A stretch of 64,000 nt of DNA from Rhodothermales bacterium (GTDB lineage Bacteria > Bacteroidota > Rhodothermia > Rhodothermales > UBA10348): positions 1-64,000 of the forward strand of contig JANJTM010000025.1 in assembly GCA_024711125.1 (NCBI GenBank), read 5' to 3'. The notes under the pieces are model-generated. The model was not told the DNA's origin and did not search any database. It worked only from the letters and a program-made list of their open reading frames with translations. This document shows, piece after piece, positions 43,314-51,057 of the stretch. Made by a program: the position numbers and the translations under genes. Numbering within the stretch: position 1 is the stretch's first letter; each line of letters starts with the position of its first letter.

Positions 43314-43994
43314 TCAGTACCCCATCTGCGCCATGCGCTGGAGGATGATCGTACGGTACCAGGCCGAGTTGCCGATGGTGCGCTTCCTCGGGGCGGGCAG
43401 GAGAGAGGCGAGGCCCGCGGCGTCGGTGCGCGAAAGGTCTGCCGCCGCCTTGCCGAGGTGGTGCCGGGCGGCACTCTCGGCTCCGAAGAGCCCGGGTCCC
43501 CACTCGACGTTGTTCATGTACAGCGTGAGTTGACGCTCCTTGGAGAGGATGAGGTCGGCGATCAGGGCCAGGGGAAGCTCCAGTGCCTTGCGCACGTAGT
43601 TCGAGTGCGTGGTCAGGAACAGGTTCTTGACCAGCTGCTGCGTGATCGTGGATCCACCCCTGGCCCGGCGTCGGGTCCGGTTGTCTTCGATCGCCTGTTC
43701 GATGGCTTCGAAATCGATACCGGGATGGTCGTAGAAGCGACCGTCCTCGGCCGCGACCACGGCGTTTCCGAGGGAGGGGGCGATCGCGTTCCGGGAAACC
43801 TGGTCCCTGCGGAAGACGGGCGATTCGCCGCGGATCCCGGCCTCGATCGAGCGCTGAAGCTGTACCGTCGTGATCGGAGGATCGACGACGCCGTACAGCG
43901 CGAGCAGCAGCGTACAGGCGACGAAGAACCCGATGAACAGCCCGAAAACCCACCGGACGAGGCGAAGAACGGCTTTCAGGATTCGGCGCGGCAT
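43314..43994 (-). CDS. mtgA: Monofunctional biosynthetic peptidoglycan transglycosylase
   Basis: A 226-residue GT51 enzyme that polymerises lipid II into glycan strands. One N-terminal membrane helix (WVFGLFIGFFVACTLLLALY) anchors it. The catalytic glutamate is E83 in VVAAEDGRFYDHPG, and the family motifs RGGSTITQQLVKNLFL and KERQLTLYMNNVEWG follow. No transpeptidase domain is present, so it is MtgA-like rather than a class A PBP. It starts 12 bp after greA and runs into threonine aldolase. Confidence 0.96.
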   Translation of the reverse strand: MPRRILKAVLRLVRWVFGLFIGFFVACTLLLALYGVVDPPITTVQLQRSIEAGIRGESPVFRRDQVSRNAIAPSLGNAVVAAEDGRFYDHPGIDFEAIEQAIEDNRTRRRARGGSTITQQLVKNLFLTTHSNYVRKALELPLALIADLILSKERQLTLYMNNVEWGPGLFGAESAARHHLGKAAADLSRTDAAGLASLLPAPRKRTIGNSAWYRTIILQRMAQMGY

Positions 43995-44006
43995 CGCGCG
44001 GTCGGG

Positions 44007-44480
44007 TCAGCGTGAGATTTCCAGGATCTCGAGGTGGATCCTGCCGGCCGGAACCTGGATGCTGACCTGCTCGCCCACCCCCTTGCCGAGCAGACCCTTG
44101 CCGATGGGGCTCGACACCGAGATACGCCCCGCGGCGAGGTCGGCTTCTTCGGCCGAGACCAGCGTGTAGGTCTGCTCCATTCCGTTGGCCGTGTTCTTGA
44201 CGCGAACCGACGAGAGGATGAACGCCTTGCTGGTATCCACCTGGCGCTGGTCCACCACCCGGGCGCTGGAGATGGTGCCCTCGAGCTTGGCGATTTTCGC
44301 CTCCAGATGACCCTGCGCCTCCTTCGCCGCGTCATACTCGGCATTTTCCGACAGATCGCCCTTCTCGCGGGCCTCTGCGATGGCCCGGGCGATGCGGGCG
44401 CGTTCCTTGACACGGAGGAACTGCAGTTCATCCTTCAGTTTCTGCAGTCCATCGGGAGTGAGGTAGACGGGCTTTTCCAT
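44007..44480 (-). CDS. greA: Transcription elongation factor GreA
   Basis: A 157-residue GreA. The N-terminal coiled coil carries the tip motif KGDLSENAEYDAAKEAQ that enters the RNA polymerase secondary channel, and the C-terminal FKBP-like domain has SVSSPIGKGLLGKGVGEQV. GreA rescues backtracked polymerase by stimulating transcript cleavage. ATG 44480 yields MEKPVYLTPDGLQKLKDEL, the usual N-terminus. It leads a three-gene operon with mtgA and ltaE, and 205 bp separate it from the divergent YtxH-like gene. Confidence 0.97.
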   Translation of the reverse strand: MEKPVYLTPDGLQKLKDELQFLRVKERARIARAIAEAREKGDLSENAEYDAAKEAQGHLEAKIAKLEGTISSARVVDQRQVDTSKAFILSSVRVKNTANGMEQTYTLVSAEEADLAAGRISVSSPIGKGLLGKGVGEQVSIQVPAGRIHLEILEISR

Positions 44481-44685
44481 CGCTTTCGAGCGGGCTTGGC
44501 AAACTCGCGGGATCGGACGTCGTTCAACAAAGAACGCCACGACCCGGTCGGGGTCATGGCGGTACACGCGCCTGCGTCGTCCGCTGGTACGCCCGCGTTC
44601 GCCGCGAAGATCCACGGAATCCGAATAAATCGCGGAACTGCCCGTGACGGCGTCGTATGAAGGGATACAGCAGGCTATCACGTCC

Positions 44686-45057
44686 ATGGCAAGTACGCGC
44701 GACACTCTTCTTACCGCCCTCGCGGCGTTCGCGGGCGGACTCCTCACGGGCATTCTCATCGCACCCGATTCCGGGGCGCGTACACGGGAACGCATCGCCG
44801 ACGAGGCCAGGGCACGCATGAAACGGCTCGAGGGACGCCTGGACTCGATCCAGGAGCAGCTATCGGGCCTGGACGACGTACTCGGGCGCAAGACGGCCGA
44901 CCTGACGCGTCGGGCCCGGCAGGTGGGCGAACAGGTCTCGGCCCGGGTGCGGTCTGCGGCCCACGAAGCGGGTTCGGTCGTGCCCGATGATCCGGACGCG
45001 TTCCACGTCGACTCGGGAGAGGTCGCCCACGACCTCCGGCGCATGCCGAAGAAGTAA
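44686..45057 (+). CDS. YtxH-like membrane-anchored protein
   Basis: A 123-residue protein of the YtxH type: one glycine-rich N-terminal membrane segment (LLTALAAFAGGLLTGILIAP) followed by a charged helical tail (RMKRLEGRLDSIQEQLSGLD). The family is linked to stress in Firmicutes, but its mechanism is unknown. ATG 44686 starts just before the membrane segment; a GTG at 44644 would add 14 residues. It is divergent from greA and 121 bp upstream of the bacilliredoxin gene. Confidence 0.8.
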   Translation: MASTRDTLLTALAAFAGGLLTGILIAPDSGARTRERIADEARARMKRLEGRLDSIQEQLSGLDDVLGRKTADLTRRARQVGEQVSARVRSAAHEAGSVVPDDPDAFHVDSGEVAHDLRRMPKK

Positions 45058-45178
45058 TCGGCACGTGCCGTAACCCGTCGGCCCCGTCCGCAACCCACCG
45101 TGAACCGGGAGGGCGCGGGGACGTTGTATGCGCCCCCGCCACCCCCCTTGGCGAGGCCACACCCAGAACCGTCGACCC

Positions 45179-45691
45179 ATGCCCTACCCCGAAGCGCTCG
45201 TCCGTCCGATGCGCGAGGAGCTGACGCGACTCGGCGTCCGCGAACTCACCGATGCCCAGGCCGTCGAGGCCTTCCTGGATGAAGCCCAGGAGGGCACGTC
45301 GCTCGTCATCGTGAACTCCGTCTGCGGTTGCGCGGCCGCCATGGCGCGTCCCGCCGTGGCCATGGCCATGCAGTTCGAGGCCCAACCCGACCGGTACGTC
45401 ACCGTGTTCGCGGGACAGGACCTCGAGGCCACCGCGGCCGCGCGCGATTACCTCGCCGGCATTCCGCCCTCGTCCCCCTTCATGGCCCTGCTCAAGGACG
45501 GCGACCCCGTCTTCGTACTGGAGCGGCGCCACATCGAGGGACGTCCGGCCGGGGCCATCGCGAGCGACCTGGTCCGGGCCTACGCGCGGTACTGTGTCCC
45601 GGGCTCAGGCGCACCGGCGGGCGTGCAGGAACCGGACGTGCCGGCCGCACGACCCGAGGGCGTTCCGTCGACCTTCCGCTCGATCCTGTAG
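45179..45691 (+). CDS. BrxA/BrxB family bacilliredoxin
   Basis: A 170-residue thioredoxin-fold protein of the BrxA/BrxB (former DUF1094, YphP/YqiW) family. The CGC active motif is C49-G50-C51 in VNSVCGCAAAMARP. In Bacillus these proteins reduce bacillithiol-mixed disulfides; many Bacteroidota also carry them. The start gives MPYPEALVRPMREELTRLGV, the family N-terminus. Whether this organism makes bacillithiol cannot be told here. A hairpin follows its stop. Confidence 0.93.
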   Translation: MPYPEALVRPMREELTRLGVRELTDAQAVEAFLDEAQEGTSLVIVNSVCGCAAAMARPAVAMAMQFEAQPDRYVTVFAGQDLEATAAARDYLAGIPPSSPFMALLKDGDPVFVLERRHIEGRPAGAIASDLVRAYARYCVPGSGAPAGVQEPDVPAARPEGVPSTFRSIL

Positions 45692-45742
45692 GCGGGTACG
45701 GACCCTTCCGGGATTCCGATCGGAATTCCGGTCGGAACCCGC
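45692..45742 (+). terminator. Candidate hairpin terminator after the bacilliredoxin gene
   Basis: GCGGGT (45692-45697) pairs with ACCCGC (45737-45742), enclosing a second palindrome TTCCGATCGGAA (45714-45725). The downstream bases are TTAACGGG, so the T tract is weak. It fills half of the 106-bp gap before the next gene. Confidence 0.35.
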
Positions 45743-45797
45743 TTAACGGGATGCCGGGCATGGTCGATACCGGGACCGACCCCTCCATCCCAAGGCC

Positions 45798-46055
45798 GTG
45801 CTCGGATACACCTCGCAGCGCCGAAAGCAGACCGTCTACGCGGAGCCGTCGTTCGACGAACTCCTTGCCCTGTGCCTCGATTTCGGCATCGTGAGCGAAG
45901 CGCGCGCCGGTGTGGACGGCTACGTGATCCGGGTGCTCGACGAGCGCATGGAACTTCGGGGCGAGCATGCGGCCGTCCTGCTGAAGGGACTCCTGCTCGG
46001 ATACTTCTTCAACCACTCGCGGGACGACCTGTCCCTGGCCGAGTGGCATGCCTGA
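45798..46055 (+). CDS. Hypothetical protein, 85 aa
   Basis: An 85-residue acidic protein with a GTG start and no recognised family. It looks like a real globular protein: SFDELLALCLDFGIVSEAR, then GYVIRVLDERMELRGEHAAV, then LLKGLLLGYFFNHSRDDL. No signal peptide or membrane segment. It lies alone between the bacilliredoxin hairpin and the thiolase gene on the same strand. The start is uncertain because no ATG is available upstream of the conserved-looking part. Confidence 0.55.
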   Translation: MLGYTSQRRKQTVYAEPSFDELLALCLDFGIVSEARAGVDGYVIRVLDERMELRGEHAAVLLKGLLLGYFFNHSRDDLSLAEWHA

Positions 46056-46094
46056 TCGCGCGCGGAACCGGGTGAATCTGCCATAAAGGCGTCA

Positions 46095-46106
46095 GCGAAA
46101 TTTCGC
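46095..46106. promoter_or_regulatory. 12-bp palindrome upstream of the thiolase operon
   Basis: GCGAAATTTCGC is a perfect palindrome 66 bp before the thiolase start codon. It may be an operator for a dimeric regulator of the thiolase-crcB-DUF190 set. Chance occurrence of a 12-bp palindrome is possible. Confidence 0.25.
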
Positions 46107-46171
46107 CGTTACGGGGTGCGCCTCGTAGTTTGTCCGGCAGTTCCGCTTCGACCCCAAACCGCGCAGGTTCC

Positions 46172-47362
46172 ATGGAAACGGTTTACGTGGCTTCGGCCGT
46201 CCGCACCCCCATCGGCCGCTTCGGCGGCGCCCTGAAGGACCACACCGCCGTGGATCTCGCGGCCCACGCGATGAAGGCCGCCATCGAGCGCGCTTCCGTG
46301 GACGCCGCTGCGCTCGACCTCGTCATTTCGGGCCAGGTACTTCGCGCGGGTTCGGGCCAGCTGACGCCTCGGCAGGCCGCCGTCAAGGCCGGGATCCCCG
46401 TCCATGTAGACGCCGTGGCGGTCGACATGGTCTGTTCGTCAGGCATGATGAGTGTCATGCAGGGGGCTACGCTGATCCGGGCAGGGGAGGCCGATCTCGT
46501 GCTGGCCGGTGGCGCCGAATCGATGTCGGGAGCGGGGTTCGTCCTGTCGTCGCGGGCCCGATGGGGGTACAAGTTCCTCATGGGCGCCCCCGAGGGGCTT
46601 ACCGACGTGCTGCTGCATGACGGGCTGACCGACCCGTTCACGGGCGAGGCGATGGGCAACCAGGCCGAACGCGTCGCCGGCGAGCACGGGGTGACCCGCG
46701 AAGAAGTGGACCGTTTTGCCGCGGAGTCGCACCGCAGGGCCGCCGCGGCCCAGGCCGACGGCCGATTCGCCGAGGAAATGGCGCCGATCGGCTACCGCGT
46801 GAAGAAGGACGTCGTGATGCTGGAGAGCGACGAAGGGGTTCGTGCCGATACCACCCTGGAGAGCCTGGGCTCCCTGCGGGCCGCGTTCTCGAAGGACGGA
46901 GTACTTACGGCCGGCAACGCCAGCCAGATCTCCGACGGCGCAGCGGCGCTCGTGCTGGCCAGCGGGCGCGCCGTCAAGGCCCACGGGCTGAAACCCGTCG
47001 CCCGGTTGACGGGGGGCGCCTGGTCGGCCGGAGAACCTTGGCGTTTCCCGGAGGCGCCCATTCCCGCGGCGTCCAAAGTCATGGAGCGGCAAGGCCTCAC
47101 GGTCGCCGACTTCGACCTCTTCGAGAACAATGAGGCGTTCTCGCTGAACTCCGTGCTGTTCACCCGCATGTTGGGCATTTCGCCCGAAGCCCTCAACGTG
47201 CACGGAGGCGCCGTGAGCCTGGGCCACCCGATCGGGTGCTCGGGGGCCCGCATCCTCGTGACGCTGGTACACGCCCTGCGCACGCACGACCGGTCCCGCG
47301 GCCTGGCCGCCATCTGTCACGGAACGGGCGGCGGCACGGCGGTTTCGGTAGAGCGCGTCTGA
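46172..47362 (+). CDS. Acetyl-CoA acetyltransferase (thiolase)
   Basis: A 396-residue thiolase catalysing acetyl-CoA condensation or 3-ketoacyl-CoA cleavage. The nucleophile is C88 in VDMVCSSGMMS, the GHPIG histidine is in AVSLGHPIGCSGAR, and the second cysteine is C382 in AICHGTGGG. It starts METVYVASAVRTPIGRFGGAL, typical of acetoacetyl-CoA thiolases. This reaction feeds either HMG-CoA/mevalonate or hydroxybutyrate synthesis, and both an HMG-CoA reductase and PHA-type genes lie about 9-13 kb away. The fluoride-channel gene begins 2 bp after its stop. Confidence 0.95.
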   Translation: METVYVASAVRTPIGRFGGALKDHTAVDLAAHAMKAAIERASVDAAALDLVISGQVLRAGSGQLTPRQAAVKAGIPVHVDAVAVDMVCSSGMMSVMQGATLIRAGEADLVLAGGAESMSGAGFVLSSRARWGYKFLMGAPEGLTDVLLHDGLTDPFTGEAMGNQAERVAGEHGVTREEVDRFAAESHRRAAAAQADGRFAEEMAPIGYRVKKDVVMLESDEGVRADTTLESLGSLRAAFSKDGVLTAGNASQISDGAAALVLASGRAVKAHGLKPVARLTGGAWSAGEPWRFPEAPIPAASKVMERQGLTVADFDLFENNEAFSLNSVLFTRMLGISPEALNVHGGAVSLGHPIGCSGARILVTLVHALRTHDRSRGLAAICHGTGGGTAVSVERV

Positions 47363-47364
47363 CG

Positions 47365-47745
47365 GTGGCCCGGATCGCCCTCATCGCACTGGGAGGAGCC
47401 CTGGGCGCCGTCTCACGCTACCTGGTGTCGGGCCTGGTCCTGCGCGGCTCGGACGGGGCGTTTCCGTGGGGTACGCTCGTAGTCAACTGGAGCGGATGTC
47501 TCGCGGTCGGCCTGCTCTGGGCCGCGGCAGAGCGGGCCCCCGTGCCGCCCGGGGGCACGGCCCTCGTATTCGTGGGTTTCCTGGGCGCCTACACGACGTT
47601 CTCGACGTTCGGACTCGAAACCATGAACCTGCTCCGGGACGGGGAGACCGTGCTCGCGTTCGCCAACATGCTGCTGTCTGCGGTCGGCGGCGTCGCGCTG
47701 ACGTTCGGGGGTTTCCACCTTGGACGCATCCTGTTCTCGCCATGA
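47365..47745 (+). CDS. crcB: Fluoride ion channel CrcB/Fluc
   Basis: A 126-residue four-helix membrane protein that exports fluoride. Family motifs are visible: GGALGAVSRYLVSG, GTLVVNWSGCLAVG and GFLGAYTTFSTFGLETM. The GTG at 47365, 2 bp after the thiolase stop, gives the right N-terminus; the frame upstream is thiolase shadow. It overlaps the DUF190 gene by ATGA. I found no fluoride riboswitch in front of the operon. Confidence 0.94.
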   Translation: MARIALIALGGALGAVSRYLVSGLVLRGSDGAFPWGTLVVNWSGCLAVGLLWAAAERAPVPPGGTALVFVGFLGAYTTFSTFGLETMNLLRDGETVLAFANMLLSAVGGVALTFGGFHLGRILFSP

Positions 47746-48086
47746 ACACGCCGAGGGAAGGAATCAGATTGCGCATCTATCTCGGGGAGAGCGATACGCA
47801 CGACGGACACTCGGTATACGTCGCGCTGGTCCAGGAGGCGCGCCGTCTGAACCTCGCGGGCGCCACCGTTCTCCGGGGCATCATGGGTTACGGCGCGGCG
47901 AGCCGGGTGCACACCGCCCGCTTTCTCCGACTGTCCGAGGATCTCCCCGTCGTCGTCGAGATCGTGGACGATGCCGAGCGCATCGAACTCCTGCTTCCGT
48001 TCGTGGACCGGGTTCTCGGCGAGGGCATGGTGACCCTGGAGCCCGTGCGCGTCCTGACGTATCGTCCGCGGCATCATGCCGGTTGA
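47742..48086 (+). CDS. DUF190 family protein
   Basis: A 114-residue PII-like DUF190 protein (GIRLRIYLGESDTHDGHSVY, VLRGIMGYGAASRVHTARFL, LPVVVEIVDDAERIELLLP). Members are frequent neighbours of crcB and are presumed regulatory or fluoride-related; the function is unproven. ATG 47742 overlaps the crcB stop as ATGA, and its own 3' end overlaps the LuxC-like gene by 11 bp. Confidence 0.92.
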   Translation: MNTPREGIRLRIYLGESDTHDGHSVYVALVQEARRLNLAGATVLRGIMGYGAASRVHTARFLRLSEDLPVVVEIVDDAERIELLLPFVDRVLGEGMVTLEPVRVLTYRPRHHAG

Positions 48087-49161
48087 CGAGGTCCTTCGCA
48101 TCCTTGCGGCGGTCGCCCACGCCTGGCGCAACCCCGAACATCCCCCGCGGCGGGACGCGGTCCGGGCTACGCTCGCCGCCGGAAACCGGTTCACGGAGCA
48201 GGCCCTGGCGTATGCCGTGAACCAGCAGATGCACGAAATCACCGTGCGCGCGCTGTCGCGGTGGCAGGGCGGAAGAACCGCCCGCCAACCCGTGACGGTA
48301 GGGGTCCTCGGGGCCGGAAACGTTCCCTTCGCATCGCTCCAGGACTACCTGGCGGTCACGATCACCGGACATCGGTTCGTCGGAAGCGAATCCAGGCGAT
48401 CTCCCGCGCTGCTGCCCGGATTTGCCGCCGAGGTGGAACGCCTCGGCGGGCCGGCCGCACGGTTCGTCACGCAGGAAGACCTGTTCGTATCGTGCCACGC
48501 GATCGTGGCCAGCGGCAGCTCCGAAACCATGGATGCCGTGGCCGAGCGGTGCGACGCGGTCGGAATCGGCCCGGGCGCGCGGCTCCTTCGCGGAACCCGG
48601 ACCTCGATCGCGGTGATCGACGGGAAGGAAACCGCCGACCAGCGCATCCGGTGGGCCGAGGACGTCCTGCTCCACGAAGGCCAGGGCTGTCGGAACGTGG
48701 CCGTGACGTTCGCGCCGAGGGGACTCGACGTGGACCCGTGGCTCGAGGCGCTAGCCATCTTCCGGGGTACGTTCCCGGCGCACCCGTCCACCCCGGCACG
48801 TCTCAAGATGCAGCAGGCGTTCCTCAAGGCCGTCTCGCGTCCGCATGCGCAGGGGGAGGGTCTCGAATTCCTCGTCAGCCGGGGCGAGGCCGAACCGCAA
48901 CCTCCGGGGCACCTGCGTTGGACCGAGTTCGACGAGGCCGCCGAGGTGACGCGCTGGATCGCCGCGCGCGCACCGGGGATCCAGGTCGTCGCGACGCGTC
49001 CTGCCCTCGCCGGGCTCGTTCCGCCGGGCGTGGAACGGTGCAACCTCGGGGATACGCAGCGTCCGCCGCTGGACTGGAAGCCGGACGGCAGGGATACGAT
49101 CGAGTTCCTGGCGTCGATCGGACGACCTGTGTCAGGCCGAAAGGAAGATCCGGATTCGTGA
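48076..49161 (+). CDS. LuxC-like acyl-CoA/acyl reductase family protein
   Basis: A 361-residue protein resembling the LuxC/acyl-CoA reductase family found in Bacteroidota. An aldehyde-dehydrogenase-like nucleotide site is suggested by VTVGVLGAGNVPFASLQDYL, and a candidate catalytic cysteine is C205 in HEGQGCRNVAV. Such enzymes reduce acyl-CoA to an aldehyde. The assignment is by overall pattern and is moderate. It overlaps DUF190 at its start and the opposite-strand Nfu-N gene by 30 bp at its end. If active, it could supply fatty aldehyde for wax-ester synthesis together with the WS/DGAT protein. Confidence 0.72.
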   Translation: MPVDEVLRILAAVAHAWRNPEHPPRRDAVRATLAAGNRFTEQALAYAVNQQMHEITVRALSRWQGGRTARQPVTVGVLGAGNVPFASLQDYLAVTITGHRFVGSESRRSPALLPGFAAEVERLGGPAARFVTQEDLFVSCHAIVASGSSETMDAVAERCDAVGIGPGARLLRGTRTSIAVIDGKETADQRIRWAEDVLLHEGQGCRNVAVTFAPRGLDVDPWLEALAIFRGTFPAHPSTPARLKMQQAFLKAVSRPHAQGEGLEFLVSRGEAEPQPPGHLRWTEFDEAAEVTRWIAARAPGIQVVATRPALAGLVPPGVERCNLGDTQRPPLDWKPDGRDTIEFLASIGRPVSGRKEDPDS

Positions 49162-49413
49162 TTCCACGTCGGGCCACACCGACTCCCACGACACGTCGGG
49201 CCGCTTGGTGACCGTGACGAAGGCAGGCACGAGGAAACAGTCGGCCACGCCGGGGACCTCGAACAGCGAAGAGGCCAGCGGATGGGCGGCGGCCGCCTCG
49301 GCGCTGCGGAACGATTCCATGCCCGAGGCGATGAACGGTCGACCGCGAGTCGTTACCTTCACGCTGTTCGGATTCGGCGTGTTGTGGACATCGAACGGCC
49401 GTTCGGTTTCCAT
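49132..49413 (-). CDS. Nfu/NifU N-terminal-domain protein
   Basis: A 93-residue stand-alone Nfu-N domain: VHNTPNPNSVKVTTRGRPF, then HPLASSLFEVPGVADCFLVP and FVTVTKRPDVSWESV. In larger Nfu proteins this domain precedes the CxxC Fe-S scaffold; here there is no CxxC, so it may modulate rather than carry clusters. ATG 49413 starts METERPF just before the conserved stretch. Its 3' end overlaps the LuxC-like gene tail by 30 bp on the opposite strand. Confidence 0.85.
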   Translation of the reverse strand: METERPFDVHNTPNPNSVKVTTRGRPFIASGMESFRSAEAAAAHPLASSLFEVPGVADCFLVPAFVTVTKRPDVSWESVWPDVESRIRIFLSA

Positions 49414-49499
49414 GGACGGGTTCCGGTTCGCGGTTATGCCGGGACCGGTCTTCCCGGTCCCGGTCCGGACCAACGACTTCACCGCGTGCCGGTTCGAGG

Positions 49500-49958
49500 A
49501 TGCCCGACGCTGGAAATACCACCGACCAGGAGCCGACGCGGCCCGGGCGCATCACGTCCGAGGCCCGGGGCCTCGTCGAGGACGTGAAGCGCTGGGTCGA
49601 TCTGAAGGTGCAGCTCCTCCAGATCGACCTCGAGGCACGCCTCGAGGGGGTGCTCAACCGCGCGGCCCAGTCGGTGGTCATGGCGGTCCTGCTGCTGCTT
49701 ACCGTGCAGTTCGGCCTCTTCACGGTCGCCTTTTCGCTGGCGTCGTGGTGGTACAGCGATGCCCTCGGTTTCCTCGCGGTGACGCTCCTCCTCGCGGTCG
49801 CGACGGTGACGTTCTACGCGTTGCGGCCGACGCTCGTGAAGCTGCGCCGGATAGACGAAGCCGAGAAGACCCCGGAGCTGTCCGTCGCCCCGCGAACCCC
49901 GGAACTGGGACCGCCCGAAGCCTCCAACGAACCCGCCGGCGGGTCCGCGAACCGATGA
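49500..49958 (+). CDS. Phage-holin-family-like membrane protein (Holin-X/DUF1469 type)
   Basis: A 152-residue protein with a charged N-terminal helix (RGLVEDVKRWVDLKVQLLQI), two membrane segments (AVLLLLTVQFGLFTVAFSLA and LGFLAVTLLLAVATVTFYAL) and a Pro/Ala-rich tail. The arrangement matches 'putative Holin-X/phage holin family' proteins, which in chromosomes are usually not phage lysis proteins. It overlaps the next small gene by ATGA, so they form a pair. No other phage gene is near. Confidence 0.75.
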   Translation: MPDAGNTTDQEPTRPGRITSEARGLVEDVKRWVDLKVQLLQIDLEARLEGVLNRAAQSVVMAVLLLLTVQFGLFTVAFSLASWWYSDALGFLAVTLLLAVATVTFYALRPTLVKLRRIDEAEKTPELSVAPRTPELGPPEASNEPAGGSANR

Positions 49959-50320
49959 GCCAGCGTAAGAGCAGGGAAGAGATCGAGCGCCACCTGAAGG
50001 CCGCCGGCGAGTCGATCAATCGCCGTATCTCGACCATCGAGAAGACCGTGCGGCCCCCCGCCCTCGACAAGGGCCTGGAAGCGGGTCGGAAGATCGCCGG
50101 GAGCCCCGTCGCGCGCGGGGGCCTGCTGTTCGGCGTGGGGTTCCTGGCCGGATGGTGGGTCGGGGGGTCCGGAAAGGGACGCAGGAAGGAAGCACCCGTG
50201 GCAGGCTCGGGTCTTCTTGGAGCATTGCTCGCCACGGTCGCACGCGAGGCCGCGCAGACCCTCGCCAAGGGACTTCTATCGGAATTCTCCCGAAGACGCG
50301 GGAATCGGGACTCGGGCTGA
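49955..50320 (+). CDS. Hypothetical membrane protein partner of the holin-like gene
   Basis: A 121-residue basic protein. The N-terminal helix (SREEIERHLKAAGESINRRI) precedes one or two hydrophobic stretches (GGLLFGVGFLAGWWVGG and GLLGALLATVAREAAQTLAK). No family recognised; such genes commonly follow Holin-X-type genes. ATG 49955 overlaps the upstream stop as ATGA, which fixes the start. It precedes adk by 91 bp. Confidence 0.7.
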   Translation: MSQRKSREEIERHLKAAGESINRRISTIEKTVRPPALDKGLEAGRKIAGSPVARGGLLFGVGFLAGWWVGGSGKGRRKEAPVAGSGLLGALLATVAREAAQTLAKGLLSEFSRRRGNRDSG

Positions 50321-50411
50321 GCCCTCGCGGTGGAAGCGGCAGGCGTCGGGGCTTATCTTTCCGGCGACCATTCCAGCACGGGAGCTTCCGCGTCGACGGG
50401 CTTCGGACTTC

Positions 50412-51050
50412 ATGCGCATCGTTCTATTCGGCCCGCCGGGAGTCGGCAAGGGATCGCAGGCTGCGCTCCTGAACGATCGGTTGGGCCTCCGGCACATCTC
50501 GACGGGGGTCATCCTGCGGGCGGCCATTCGCGAGGGTACGCCCGTCGGGAATGAAGCCAGGAAGTACGTTCAGGCCGGGCTCCTGGTGCCGGGGGTCGTC
50601 GTGCGCCGGCTTGCCGAGGACGAACTGCGCGCGTGCGGATACGAGCGTTTCGTGCTCGACGGGTACCCGCGCACGATCGAGCAGGCCGAGTGGCTCGCCG
50701 AGTTCCTCGCTTTCAACGGGGCGCCGCTGGACGGCGTGCTCAGCCTCCGCGTGCCCGACGAGATCATCGTGGACCGCCTGTCGAAGCGCAGGGTGGACCC
50801 GGTGACGGGCGAGAATTATCACCTCGATTTCCGCCCGCCCCCGCCGGACCTGCCGGCCGAACGCGTCGTGCAGCGCAGCGACGACCGACCCGAGGCCATC
50901 CGGAAGCGCCTCCGGGTCTACTCGGACGAGACGTCCCCCGTACAGGACTACTACCGGCAGCGGGGCGGACTGATCGAGATCGACGGTGTCGGCAGCTTCG
51001 AGGAGGTCCACGAGCGCATCGTCTCGGCGCTCACGTCGCTCGTCGGATGA
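50412..51050 (+). CDS. adk: Adenylate kinase
   Basis: A 212-residue adenylate kinase, interconverting ATP+AMP and 2 ADP. The P-loop is GPPGVGKG (residues 7-14); the AMP-binding segment HISTGVILRAAIREGTPVG, FVLDGYPRTIEQAEWL and the long-type LID (RRVDPVTGENYHLDF) are present. The LID lacks the zinc cysteines. ATG 50412 gives the family start; an upstream frame extension is artefact. The prenyltransferase gene starts 7 bp after its stop. Confidence 0.96.
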   Translation: MRIVLFGPPGVGKGSQAALLNDRLGLRHISTGVILRAAIREGTPVGNEARKYVQAGLLVPGVVVRRLAEDELRACGYERFVLDGYPRTIEQAEWLAEFLAFNGAPLDGVLSLRVPDEIIVDRLSKRRVDPVTGENYHLDFRPPPPDLPAERVVQRSDDRPEAIRKRLRVYSDETSPVQDYYRQRGGLIEIDGVGSFEEVHERIVSALTSLVG

Positions 51051-51057
51051 GGCGCCG

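Noticed and set aside
46056-46171. Fluoride riboswitch in front of the thiolase-crcB operon
   Set aside because: The conserved fluoride-aptamer core was not seen in this leader.
49500-50320. Prophage remnant suggested by the holin-like gene
   Set aside because: Chromosomal holin-X family proteins are common outside phages, and there is no lysin, integrase or phage structural gene nearby.
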